DNA of 8,869 nucleotides from Sulfurospirillum sp. UBA1314. GTDB lineage: Bacteria > Campylobacterota > Campylobacteria > Campylobacterales > Sulfurospirillaceae. Made by a program: the position numbers and the translations under genes. Shown in pieces: positions 1 to 5,655 of the stretch. The stretch spans positions 1 through 8,869 of the forward strand of contig DBTO01000193.1 in the NCBI GenBank assembly GCA_002307095.1, written 5' to 3'. The stretch's first letter is position 1; each line of letters starts with the position of its first letter. Below the pieces are notes generated by a model that was not told the DNA's origin, ran no database searches, and saw nothing but the letters and a program-made list of their open reading frames with translations.

Positions 1-23
1 CAGAAAGTGTTTTACATGCAAGC

Positions 24-33
24 TTACATGTAA
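24..33 (+). repeat. TTACATGTAA palindrome, copy 1
   Basis: Perfect 10-bp palindrome followed by AG, at the 5' foot of the terminator stem. A one-mismatch relative, TTACATGCAA, sits just before it at 12-21, so two similar sites lie 12 bp apart here. It belongs to the set of seven identical copies in this window. Confidence 0.8.
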
Positions 34-74
34 AGAGCAAGAGCGTGAAATCTCTTGCTCTTTCTTTATTTTTT
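32..74 (+). terminator. Rho-independent terminator of the gene upstream of the window
   Basis: A perfect 12-bp stem (32-43 pairs with 52-63) closes an 8-nt loop and is followed by a T-rich run to about 74, the standard form of an intrinsic terminator on the plus strand. It ends transcription of a gene lying mostly or wholly left of the window. Reading frame 1 stays open from base 1 to a TAA at 31-33, so the last ten codons of that gene may be present, but this is too short to identify. The 5' foot of the stem overlaps the end of the palindrome TTACATGTAA at 24-33. Confidence 0.85.
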
Positions 75-76
75 AG

Positions 77-85
77 TGGTACAAT
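77..85 (+). promoter_or_regulatory. Extended -10 promoter of the fdhD operon
   Basis: TGGTACAAT matches an extended -10 element (TGn followed by a TATAAT-like hexamer at 80-85). It lies in a T-rich stretch, as is usual for Campylobacterota housekeeping promoters, where the -35 box is often weak; no convincing -35 is visible. Expected transcription start is near 92, giving a leader of roughly 20-25 nt. A strong ribosome binding site (AAGGGGAAGG, 104-113) precedes the ATG at 115. Confidence 0.65.
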
Positions 86-114
86 ATGCGTTAAAAGCAC
101 GTTAAGGGGAAGGT

Positions 115-897
115 ATGGAGCCAGTTTATTCAACCAAGATTACGAAGGTTAAAGGGAAAGAGACGTTTGAGCGAGAGGATATTCTTGTTCGTGAAATCAA
201 ATTAGAAATCTATGTCAATGGCGAAAAAGTGGGTGCGGTGATGGCAACGCCTGTGGATCAAGAAGCGTTGGCAATTGGCTATTTGATGAGCGAAAATATC
301 ATTGAAAAATTCAGTGATGTCACTTCACTCAAACTTCTGAATGACGGTATGCAAGTGCACATCGAAGCAAAGGTGAATGCGGCTAGTATCAAAAAATTGA
401 ATGCCGAGGGCGTGGTGATCAGCGGGTGTGGCAGAAGCATGACGGCGAACATCGACCCTGAAGCGATCGAAGCCAAAGTGATCAAAAGTGATTTTGTACT
501 CGATGCTGAGCTTCTTTGCAAAGAGATGGGACAGTTTTACACCGAGTGTCCGCTGTATGAGCAAACAGGCTGTGTGCATACGGCGAAGCTGTTTACCGAT
601 GCGAAAACCTTCTTCATCGGGGAAGACATCGCTCAACACAATACAATCGACAAAGTGGTCGGCAAAGCGCAAATGGCGGGCATCGATGTCAGCAACGCCT
701 TTTTGATGGTGAGTGGTAGGCTCTCTTCGGAGATGGTTGCCAAAGCGGTCATGCACCAGATCCCTATTCTTGCATCGCGTACGGCTTCGACCTGTTTAGG
801 TTTGATGATCGCTGAGAAATTTGGACTTACGCTGATCGGATTTGTGCGTGGGGACACGATGAATATTTACCGCAATCCAAGGAGAATCCATGTCTGA
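115..897 (+). CDS. fdhD: Formate dehydrogenase accessory sulfurtransferase FdhD
   Basis: Cytoplasmic protein of 260 residues, normal length for FdhD. In the family, FdhD takes persulfide sulfur from a cysteine desulfurase and transfers it to the molybdenum or tungsten bis-MGD cofactor, which formate dehydrogenase needs for activity. Family motifs are visible in order: the cysteine loop SGCGRS (residues 103-108), QTGCVHTA (150-157, the usual TGGxHxA), GEDIAQHNTIDKVVG (169-183), SGRLSSEMVAKA (200-211) and the C-terminal block from SRTAST to GFVRG (221-246). The usual CxxC loop is CGRS here, so only Cys105 remains and position 108 is Ser. The ATG at 115 has a strong Shine-Dalgarno sequence. The stop overlaps the start of the next gene by 8 bp, so the two are co-transcribed and probably translationally coupled. 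The nearby tungstate transporter fits the role. Identification is firm. Confidence 0.95.
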   Translation: MEPVYSTKITKVKGKETFEREDILVREIKLEIYVNGEKVGAVMATPVDQEALAIGYLMSENIIEKFSDVTSLKLLNDGMQVHIEAKVNAASIKKLNAEGVVISGCGRSMTANIDPEAIEAKVIKSDFVLDAELLCKEMGQFYTECPLYEQTGCVHTAKLFTDAKTFFIGEDIAQHNTIDKVVGKAQMAGIDVSNAFLMVSGRLSSEMVAKAVMHQIPILASRTASTCLGLMIAEKFGLTLIGFVRGDTMNIYRNPRRIHV

Positions 898-1627
898 GAT
901 GGAAGAGTTGATCAAACACTATTTGAATGAACAAGGCAAACTAAACTGCACCGATGGTTTTAAAATTGCGGCAAAGCTGAAATGCTCGACACTTGAAGTG
1001 GGTGCGTGTGCTAAAGCGATGGATATTCGCATCGATGCCTGTGAACTGGGGCAGTTTGGAAAGTTGGAAGGTGGCATCTACGATTTAGAAGCAGAAAACC
1101 GCCTCAAACCGCTTTTGGATGAGAAAAACCGCGTTACATGTAAAGCAGCGCGCGCCGCAGCTGCAGGCATTGGGCTGAAAAAAATCCGCGGAACACTCAA
1201 AGAGAAAAACTACGATGTCACCTTTTGTGAGTTGGGCTGTTTTAAAGAAAAAACGCGCCCTCGCTTGTATGTAAAAACCAAAACGTGGATCGAAAATTCG
1301 GAGGGTGAACTTCTTTTTGGAAAAGGTAAAACCGAGATTTTAGAGCTGATCGAGCAGGAAGGTTCTATCTCTAAGGCGTCCGAAAAAATCGGGATGAACT
1401 ACAAAAAAGCGTGGACACACATCAAAATTTTGCAACGCAACATCAATGACACGATGGTGCAAACAAGGCAAGGTGGCGGTGAAGATGCAGGAACGACATT
1501 GACTCCGGTTGCCCTTGAATATATGGAAAACTATCGAAAATTGCAAGCCGACATTGAAAACTATGCGAATGAGCGCTTCAAAGAGCTGTTTTTAAAGCCT
1601 CGCAATCAAAAAGAGTTCAAAGAGTAA
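890..1627 (+). CDS. ModE-like winged-helix regulator with duplicated Cys-containing N-terminal domain
   Basis: Protein of 245 residues. Residues about 126-220 match the ModE DNA-binding domain: a K-W-I-E strand, GELLFGKGKTEILELIEQEGS (about 138-159), the helix-turn-helix SISKASEKIGMNYKKAWTHI (159-178), then a Gly-rich wing (QGGGEDAGTTLT) and a closing helix. ModE represses or activates molybdate and tungstate genes, but the two C-terminal molbindin domains that bind the oxyanion in E. coli ModE are absent. Instead there are two related N-terminal units, about 4-57 and 70-119. Each has an early Cys (C20, C84) and ends in CELGxF (C51 and C113); C32, C40 and C117 are additional cysteines. What these bind is unknown; metal, redox or cofactor sensing is inference. 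The start at 890 has AAGGAG at 879-884. It overlaps fdhD, so it shares that promoter. Likely targets are the tup genes or formate dehydrogenase genes, but this is not shown. Confidence 0.85.
   Translation: MSEMEELIKHYLNEQGKLNCTDGFKIAAKLKCSTLEVGACAKAMDIRIDACELGQFGKLEGGIYDLEAENRLKPLLDEKNRVTCKAARAAAAGIGLKKIRGTLKEKNYDVTFCELGCFKEKTRPRLYVKTKTWIENSEGELLFGKGKTEILELIEQEGSISKASEKIGMNYKKAWTHIKILQRNINDTMVQTRQGGGEDAGTTLTPVALEYMENYRKLQADIENYANERFKELFLKPRNQKEFKE
1134..1143 (+). repeat. TTACATGTAA palindrome, copy 2 (inside the modE-like gene)
   Basis: Perfect copy followed by AAG-type context (TTACATGTAAAG), read in the coding frame as V-T-C-K around Cys84 of the modE-like protein. A palindrome inside coding sequence argues against a purely promoter-operator role. 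Confidence 0.8.
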
Positions 1628-1721
1628 AGTGGCTAAGCTATTTTGATGCTACGAACATAATGTAAGATGTCTTTTATATTAAGATTTAAAGCCAAGTCTT
1701 AGCGTTCTTTTAAGTTCATAG

Positions 1722-1744
1722 AGGTTGCCCTAAAAGGGCAACCT
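1722..1744. terminator. Bidirectional terminator hairpin between convergent genes
   Basis: A perfect 9-bp stem, AGGTTGCCC (1722-1730) with GGGCAACCT (1736-1744), has a TAAAA loop that can close to 10 bp. It lies between the modE-like gene (plus, ends 1627) and tupA (minus, ends 1750), beginning 6 nt after the tupA stop. The following T-runs are weak on both strands, so efficiency is uncertain; position and stem quality support termination of both transcripts. The rest of 1628-1721 holds no gene that I can see. Confidence 0.7.
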
Positions 1745-1749
1745 TACTA

Positions 1750-2589
1750 TTAGTTTCTAGTGCGTGTTTTAAAGTCTGGATAGAAAAGTTGTTTATCCAA
1801 CAGTTTAAAGTTAGCGATTTGAGTTTGAATTTTATCCGATGTGACCCATTCGATGAATTGTAAAGCGCCTTTATAGTCGGTGTTTGCGCAACGATTAGGA
1901 TTGACCGCGATGACTGAGTAGAAGTTTTTAAGTGCGTCCGCTCCTTCATAAACGATCACGAGTGGTGGATTGCCTTTGTGGTTTGCTTCGTATTTGATGA
2001 ACGTTCCACGATCTGTCAACGTGACACCTTTTTGCTCTGCAGCAATATTGATCGTCGCGATCATGCCTTGACCTGCTTCTAAGTACCACGGTTGTTTTTC
2101 AGGCACTTTTCCTAAAGCAGCAGCCCAGACACCTTTTTCTTTGTCATGGGTTCCTGATTTGTCACCGCGACTGACGAATTTAATCTGTTCTGTTTCGATG
2201 ATTTTAAACGCTTCGCTCAGACTTTTTCCGGCAAATTTGGCTTTCATATCGGGTGTGCCCACTAGAACAAAGTCATTGTACATGACAGGGGTTCGCTCAA
2301 CGCCAAAGCCTTTTTCCATGTACGTTTTCTCAGACGATGGTGAGTGAACAAAAAGCACGCTGACATCGCAGTTTTCACCGAGTTTTAGGGCGTTGCCTGT
2401 CCCTACGGCGACCCATTTAAGATCAACGCCGGTGTCGGCTTTGTATTGAGGAACAAGGACGTCTAAAAGACCGGTATCGCCGGTGCTGGTGGTGGTTGCC
2501 ATTTTAAGATCGGCTGCACAAAGCAGTGAACTTAAGGCAAGAAGGGAAAAGAGCACTTTACCTTTTAAGCGGTTCTTTACTGAAAACAT
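1750..2589 (-). CDS. tupA: Tungstate ABC transporter substrate-binding protein TupA
   Basis: Periplasmic binding protein of 279 residues that captures tungstate with high affinity for the TupBC importer. A signal peptide is clear (KNRLKGK, a hydrophobic stretch, then LCA before ADLK near residue 26); the Cys before the cleavage site lacks a proper lipobox, so it is probably soluble. Family motifs: ATTTSTGDTGLLDVL (31-45, oxyanion-binding loop), VGTGNALKLGE (62-72), DVSVLFVHSPSSE (75-87), PVMYNDFVLVG (101-111) and SRGDKSGTHDKE (140-151). These separate TupA from molybdate ModA, although specificity between W and Mo cannot be proved by eye. The ATG at 2589 has GGAGG (complement of 2598-2602) 8 nt upstream. 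It is transcribed away from tupB-tupC across an 85-bp shared region, an unusual split, since tupABC is often one operon. A hairpin follows the stop. Confidence 0.95.
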   Translation of the reverse strand: MFSVKNRLKGKVLFSLLALSSLLCAADLKMATTTSTGDTGLLDVLVPQYKADTGVDLKWVAVGTGNALKLGENCDVSVLFVHSPSSEKTYMEKGFGVERTPVMYNDFVLVGTPDMKAKFAGKSLSEAFKIIETEQIKFVSRGDKSGTHDKEKGVWAAALGKVPEKQPWYLEAGQGMIATINIAAEQKGVTLTDRGTFIKYEANHKGNPPLVIVYEGADALKNFYSVIAVNPNRCANTDYKGALQFIEWVTSDKIQTQIANFKLLDKQLFYPDFKTRTRN

Positions 2590-2674
2590 TGAATAATCCT
2601 CCGAATATGTTTATTTAGCATGTTTGTAGTGTAGCGTATCTTTTTTTAAATTACATGTAAAAGAGGAATGATTT
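2590..2674. promoter_or_regulatory. Divergent tupA / tupBC control region
   Basis: These 85 bp must hold the promoters for both tupA (minus) and tupB-tupC (plus). For tupA, TACACT (complement of 2628-2633) is a possible -10 box. For tupB, the T-rich 2638-2650 stretch is typical of Campylobacterota promoters but gives no single clear -10. The palindrome TTACATGTAA lies at 2651-2660 next to the tupB ribosome binding site (GAGGA, 2663-2667). An imperfect inverted repeat (2602-2609 with 2619-2626, 6 of 8 pairs, 9-nt spacer) overlaps the tupA ribosome binding site and could be an operator. No good match to the E. coli ModE box was seen. Confidence 0.6.
2651..2660 (+). repeat. TTACATGTAA palindrome, copy 3 (before tupB)
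   Basis: Perfect copy in the tupA-tupB intergenic region, 2 nt before the tupB Shine-Dalgarno GAGGA. In the mRNA it could form only a very short stem. It is the one copy followed by AAAG rather than AAG. Confidence 0.8.
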
Positions 2675-3376
2675 TTGGATTTTATTTTATCGGGCTTAAA
2701 AGAGGCTTTTGGGTTGTTAATTAACCTTGATCCTGAAACCATATCTGCCATTGATGTGACGCTAAAAAGTTCCACATTTTCTATTATTTTCAGCATTGTT
2801 ATCGGGCTTCCTTTAGGGTTTTGCTTGGGCTTTTTTCAATTCCCTGGGCGAAAATTTTTAAAACTTCTCTCTGACACACTGCTGGCTATTCCCACGGTTG
2901 TGGTCGGACTCATTGTCTACGCGTTTATCTCCAACCGTGGTCCTTTTGGAAGCTACGAATTGCTTTACACGCTCTCTGGCATTGTGATTGGTCAAACGCT
3001 TTTGGCGCTTCCCATCATCATCTCGTTGAGTGCCACCGCGGTTGAAGGAATGGAAAAAAAGCTTTACCTCACGCTTGCTTCTTTTGGTCTCACCCCTTTG
3101 CAGATGATCAAAAGTGTGGTGTGGGAATTGCGCCATGCACTCATTGCCGTGGGGGTTGCGGCGTATGGTCGCGTGATCGCGGAAGTGGGCATCGCGATGA
3201 TGATCGGTGGAAACATCAAGTGGTTTACGCGCACCATCACTACGGCGATCTCCTTGGAGACCAACAAAGGCGAATTTGCGATGGGAATTGCCCTTGGATT
3301 GGTGCTCATTAGCATCGCGTTTTTACTCAATTTTATACTCTTCTTTTTGAAAAAACGTGCGAGGATCATCGTATGA
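2675..3376 (+). CDS. tupB: Tungstate ABC transporter permease TupB
   Basis: Inner-membrane permease of 233 residues, the usual size for TupB. Hydrophobic segments lie around 32-55, 65-85, 97-120, 155-180 and 203-225. The cytoplasmic coupling loop for the ATPase is at about 130-165 (LYLTLASFGLTPLQMIKSV, then a G-R-V-I-A-E-V-G-I-A stretch). The start is TTG at 2675: GAGGA at 2663-2667 lies 7 nt upstream, and the only nearby ATG (2668) is in another frame. The gene is divergent from tupA and overlaps tupC by ATGA, so the ATPase is translated from the same message. The energy-coupling partner is TupC and the substrate donor TupA. A molybdate or sulfate permease is less likely given the TupA neighbour. 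Confidence 0.93.
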   Translation: MDFILSGLKEAFGLLINLDPETISAIDVTLKSSTFSIIFSIVIGLPLGFCLGFFQFPGRKFLKLLSDTLLAIPTVVVGLIVYAFISNRGPFGSYELLYTLSGIVIGQTLLALPIIISLSATAVEGMEKKLYLTLASFGLTPLQMIKSVVWELRHALIAVGVAAYGRVIAEVGIAMMIGGNIKWFTRTITTAISLETNKGEFAMGIALGLVLISIAFLLNFILFFLKKRARIIV

Positions 3377-4401
3377 TGTATGAACTGAACCGTTTACGCA
3401 CCTTGTATGGCGAGAAACCCGTTTTAGACATTCAATCTTTGCAGGTCAATGAGGGCGAAATCTTAGGGCTTGTGGGCTCCAATGGCAGTGGTAAAAGCAC
3501 ACTTCTAAGACACCTCGCTTTTTTAGAAGCGGCACAAAGTGGCACACTGCGTTACCGTGGTTTTGATGCCAACACGATTCCTTTACATGTAAAGCGCGAA
3601 ATTGGCATTTTACTGCCAGAGCCGTACTTGCTCAAGCGCACCGTGCGGGAAAATCTTCTCTTTGGACTCAAAATCAGAGACACATTGGAAGAGGCTCAAA
3701 GTCGTATGAATGAAGCGTTAGACCTAGTCGGACTTTTGCCCAAAAAGTTTCTGCACCGCGCGTGGCATGAGCTCTCCAGTGGTGAAACCCAACGCGTGGC
3801 ACTCGCATCCAGACTCGTGCTTCGCCCTAAAATGCTGCTGCTTGATGAGCCGACCAACAGTCTTGATTACAGTGGTGTTCCGCAATTTACCGATGCCATT
3901 TTGCATGCGAACCGTGAATGGGGAACGACCATCGTCATCGCCAGTCACGATCTTTTATGGCTGAGTGAAATCGCCACACGCAAAGTCGGGCTCCACTTTG
4001 GACGTTTGATGGACTTTTCAACGACCAATCTCATCGTCGGCAAATGGCGCGAAAGTGGCGATGAGCGCTTTTTCGACTTCGATGAAACCCAAAGCATGTC
4101 CCTTCCCAAAAGCTACCGCATCGGCGAAAAACGAGGTGTCGCCATCAATCCACGCGACATCTCCATCGCCATTGAACCGTTTACATGTAAAGACGATACC
4201 GTCTGTTTAAAAGGGGTCATTCGTGATGTGTTACATGTCACCAAAACCAACGAGATTTCCCTTAAAATCATCATCGGTAATCACGTATTAGAGTGCGTAG
4301 AAAGCTTTGAATACTTCGAGCGCTACCACTTCTACCCATCGCAAAATGTGTATGTTAGTTTTGCCAAGTCAGCGATAAAAGTGCCATCAAAAGAGGCGTA
4401 A
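3373..4401 (+). CDS. tupC: Tungstate ABC transporter ATP-binding protein TupC with C-terminal TOBE-like domain
   Basis: Cytoplasmic ATPase of 342 residues that powers TupB. The nucleotide-binding domain (about 1-215) has Walker A GSNGSGKST (35-43), signature LSSGETQR (134-141, a variant of LSGGQ), Walker B MLLLDEP (154-160), D-loop SLD (163-165) and H-loop His192. The Q-loop region reads GILLPEPYLL (78-87): Pro82 stands where the usual Gln is expected. Residues about 250-337 form a separate beta-rich extension resembling the TOBE/MOP-type regulatory domain of oxyanion and metal importers, ending in V-Y-V-S-F-A-K-S-A-I-K-V; such domains can bind the oxyanion and inhibit transport. The start ATG overlaps the tupB stop; GAGGA at 3361-3365 is the likely ribosome binding site. 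Two perfect TTACATGTAA palindromes (3583, 4181) and one near copy (4231) lie within it. Confidence 0.92.
   Translation: MMYELNRLRTLYGEKPVLDIQSLQVNEGEILGLVGSNGSGKSTLLRHLAFLEAAQSGTLRYRGFDANTIPLHVKREIGILLPEPYLLKRTVRENLLFGLKIRDTLEEAQSRMNEALDLVGLLPKKFLHRAWHELSSGETQRVALASRLVLRPKMLLLDEPTNSLDYSGVPQFTDAILHANREWGTTIVIASHDLLWLSEIATRKVGLHFGRLMDFSTTNLIVGKWRESGDERFFDFDETQSMSLPKSYRIGEKRGVAINPRDISIAIEPFTCKDDTVCLKGVIRDVLHVTKTNEISLKIIIGNHVLECVESFEYFERYHFYPSQNVYVSFAKSAIKVPSKEA
3583..3592 (+). repeat. TTACATGTAA palindrome, copy 4 (inside tupC)
   Basis: The palindrome extends perfectly to 14 bp here (CTTTACATGTAAAG, 3581-3594), the longest in the window. In frame it encodes L-H-V-K (residues 71-74), a different reading frame from copies 2 and 5. 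Confidence 0.8.
4181..4190 (+). repeat. TTACATGTAA palindrome, copy 5 (inside tupC)
   Basis: Extends to 12 bp (TTTACATGTAAA, 4180-4191) and is followed by G. It encodes F-T-C-K (residues 270-273) in the TOBE-like extension. A near copy, TTACATGTCA, follows 40 bp later at 4231-4240. Confidence 0.8.
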
Positions 4402-4522
4402 AAGGTTTAAAAAAGGGCGGAGTTGGCTTCGGGCGACGCGAAGTATTTGGACATGGAAAGTGATTAGAGCTTCTTCATACGACCATTGCTCAAACACTCA
4501 ATCCTTTGTATGGTTTAAAATA
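4402..4522. other. Intergenic region between convergent genes with possible coding remnant
   Basis: The stretch 4411-4467 is GC-richer than other intergenic DNA here and is open in two plus-strand frames. One gives K-R-A-E-L-A-S-G-D-A-K-Y-L-D-M-E-S-D then stop at 4465-4467; the other gives G-G-V-G-F-G-R-R-E-V-F-G-H-G-K then stop. Either could be the tail of a lost gene or part of a dispersed repeat; I cannot name a parent protein. A weak 5-bp inverted repeat (CTTCG at 4427-4431, CGAAG at 4439-4443) is present, but no convincing terminator for tupC or for the opposing gene was found. Confidence 0.3.
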
Positions 4523-5152
4523 TTAATAGGGCTGCACTATCTCCCATTTTCCGCCTTTTTGCACCAGCTTAAAACTCTCTTTGGCGCCTGCTTTGGTGGT
4601 GTTGGTGTCGGTGTCGAACATTTCGTCGCATTCCAGCTCAAAACGGATCGTTTGATCATCTACCCATACGGTGTTTTGGGTCACGCATTGATCGGGGTAG
4701 CGGTGGGAATAGACCTTGAGAATGTGTTCATCATTATTGAAGGTATAAACGCTGATACGATGCGACTCTTCGGCTTCGGTGACAAAAAAAGCATGCGAAG
4801 GGGAGAGAATAGGCATCCCACTAAGAAGCGTCTCTTTTCCATCGCGCAAATCTACCGCATAGTACGATTCGATATCGGGCATAAAATCACTGTATATGAG
4901 GTATTTTTCTTTGACAAAACAGCCTTTAAGCGTGTAGAGGAGTGATTTGTATTTGGGGTCATTGTTCACGTATTCATCTTGAAGCTCGATCGTTTGACCG
5001 TTTTGAAGGTGAATAACCGTCAGATCATTTTTTTGCGTGAAAAACGCTCTGCATTGCGCCAGTTGAGAAAGATTGATATCGCGCTCAAAGTAGCTGAGAT
5101 CGGCGTTCAAGTAGGTGGTCAAAAGCACGATTAAAATCCCATAAATACGCAT
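4523..5152 (-). CDS. Secreted (periplasmic) protein of unknown function
   Basis: Protein of 209 residues that I do not recognise. It begins with a short signal peptide (MRIYGILIVLLTTYLNA, cleavage before DLSYF), so the mature form is probably periplasmic. The rest is soluble, acidic and rich in short beta-type stretches (IYSDFMPDIESYYAVDLRDG near 86-105; VTQNTVWVDD near 157-166). It has four cysteines (34, 78, 156, 175) that could form two disulfides. The end, F-K-L-V-Q-K-G-G-K-W-E-I-V (194-206), looks like closing beta strands. The start ATG has AAGGA (complement of 5159-5163) upstream, overlapping a TTACATGTAA palindrome. It appears to be a single gene, convergent with tupC. The 5153-5266 region before it has no clear promoter match. 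Confidence 0.75.
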   Translation of the reverse strand: MRIYGILIVLLTTYLNADLSYFERDINLSQLAQCRAFFTQKNDLTVIHLQNGQTIELQDEYVNNDPKYKSLLYTLKGCFVKEKYLIYSDFMPDIESYYAVDLRDGKETLLSGMPILSPSHAFFVTEAEESHRISVYTFNNDEHILKVYSHRYPDQCVTQNTVWVDDQTIRFELECDEMFDTDTNTTKAGAKESFKLVQKGGKWEIVQPY

Positions 5153-5161
5153 CAGTTTTCC

Positions 5162-5171
5162 TTACATGTAA
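5162..5171 (+). repeat. TTACATGTAA palindrome, copy 6
   Basis: Perfect copy overlapping by two bases the ribosome binding site of the minus-strand gene that starts at 5152. Followed by AG on the plus strand. Like copy 3, it is pressed against a Shine-Dalgarno sequence. Confidence 0.8.
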
Positions 5172-5266
5172 AGATGTGGAGACTTTGATTGATTGACACT
5201 TTAAAACGGATAATGGTGTGTTCCATTTACGTTTTATTTCAATACTAAGCAATTTTCAATCCACAA

Positions 5267-5640
5267 TTAGGCGTATTTTTTTCCTGCATGCACAATGAGC
5301 GCACAGGCAATGATCGTACACACTGCGGCAACGAGATAGGGGAGTTTCATCCCCAAATGCTCACCAATCAATCCCAAAGCAATAGGCGCAATTGTAGCCC
5401 CACCCAAAAAAGAGCAGTCCAATTTCAATTTGACAAAAAAGAGGACTAATACAAATGCAAAAATGCTTAAAAACTCCATGATTAAAAAAGGGTAACGCCA
5501 TGAAAATTGCACGACAAATCCCCTAAAAGTGGTTCTGAAGCGATGTCAAATCCGATAGCACTTTCAAACAGACCAATGGCTTTGTGATAATCAGGCGAGA
5601 GCGCAATCAGCAAAAAAAGCGCGGTTGCAAAAAGTGTGCA
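5267..5640 (-). pseudogene. Decayed major facilitator superfamily (MFS) transporter
   Basis: Minus-strand remnant of a drug-efflux-like MFS transporter. The part from 5640 to about 5524 reads as a helix and loop (FATALFLLIALSPDY, then ESAIGFDIASEPLLG), which resembles helices 4-5 with motif C (expected G-x-x-x-G-P-L-L-G-G). Two glycines expected there read as D and E, consistent with G-to-A decay. The frame then shifts at a CCCC tract (5520-5523): one extra base would join PLLGG to FVVQFSWRYPFLI, the typical helix-6 motif. After that helix the reading jumps, near 5408-5425, to FLGGATIAPIALGLIGEHLG and a last helix, as in helices 11-12, so about helices 7-10 are missing. The N-terminal helices are missing too. 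The 81-codon open frame at 5267-5512 is therefore a fragment, not a gene. A TTACATGTAA palindrome lies at its upstream edge. The 5657-5697 stretch holds nothing recognisable. Confidence 0.75.
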
Positions 5641-5645
5641 TTTGT

Positions 5646-5655
5646 TTACATGTAA
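5646..5655 (+). repeat. TTACATGTAA palindrome, copy 7
   Basis: Extends to 12 bp (5645-5656) and is followed by G. It lies 5 bp outside the point where recognisable MFS pseudogene sequence begins. It is the last copy; none is found from 5657 to 8869 apart from a one-mismatch TTGCATGTAA at 8220-8229. Confidence 0.8.

Noticed and set aside
325..756. Minus-strand open frame of 143 codons within fdhD
   Set aside because: Antisense shadow of a well-recognised gene; His- and Arg-rich, no family motif.
2515..2530. Lipoprotein signal in TupA (Cys near residue 24)
   Set aside because: The residues before the Cys (S-L-L) do not fit a lipobox, and a signal peptidase I site follows directly; the same applies to the binding protein at 7954-8736.
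2590..2674. Molybdenum-cofactor riboswitch upstream of tupA or tupB
   Set aside because: The leaders are far too short and lack any extended stem structure.
4460..4945. Plus-strand open frame of 161 codons
   Set aside because: It lies opposite the gene at 4523-5152, has no ribosome binding site and reads as low-complexity shadow sequence, whereas the minus-strand frame has a signal peptide and a good ribosome binding site.
5267..5512. 81-codon open frame as an intact small membrane protein
   Set aside because: Its first residues continue an MFS helix whose upstream half is in another frame, and its two halves match non-adjacent parts of an MFS transporter. It is a pseudogene fragment.
5520..5523. 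Phase-variable G tract
   Set aside because: Campylobacterota phase variation uses longer tracts (about seven or more); four bases with further deletions and lost glycines point to decay instead.
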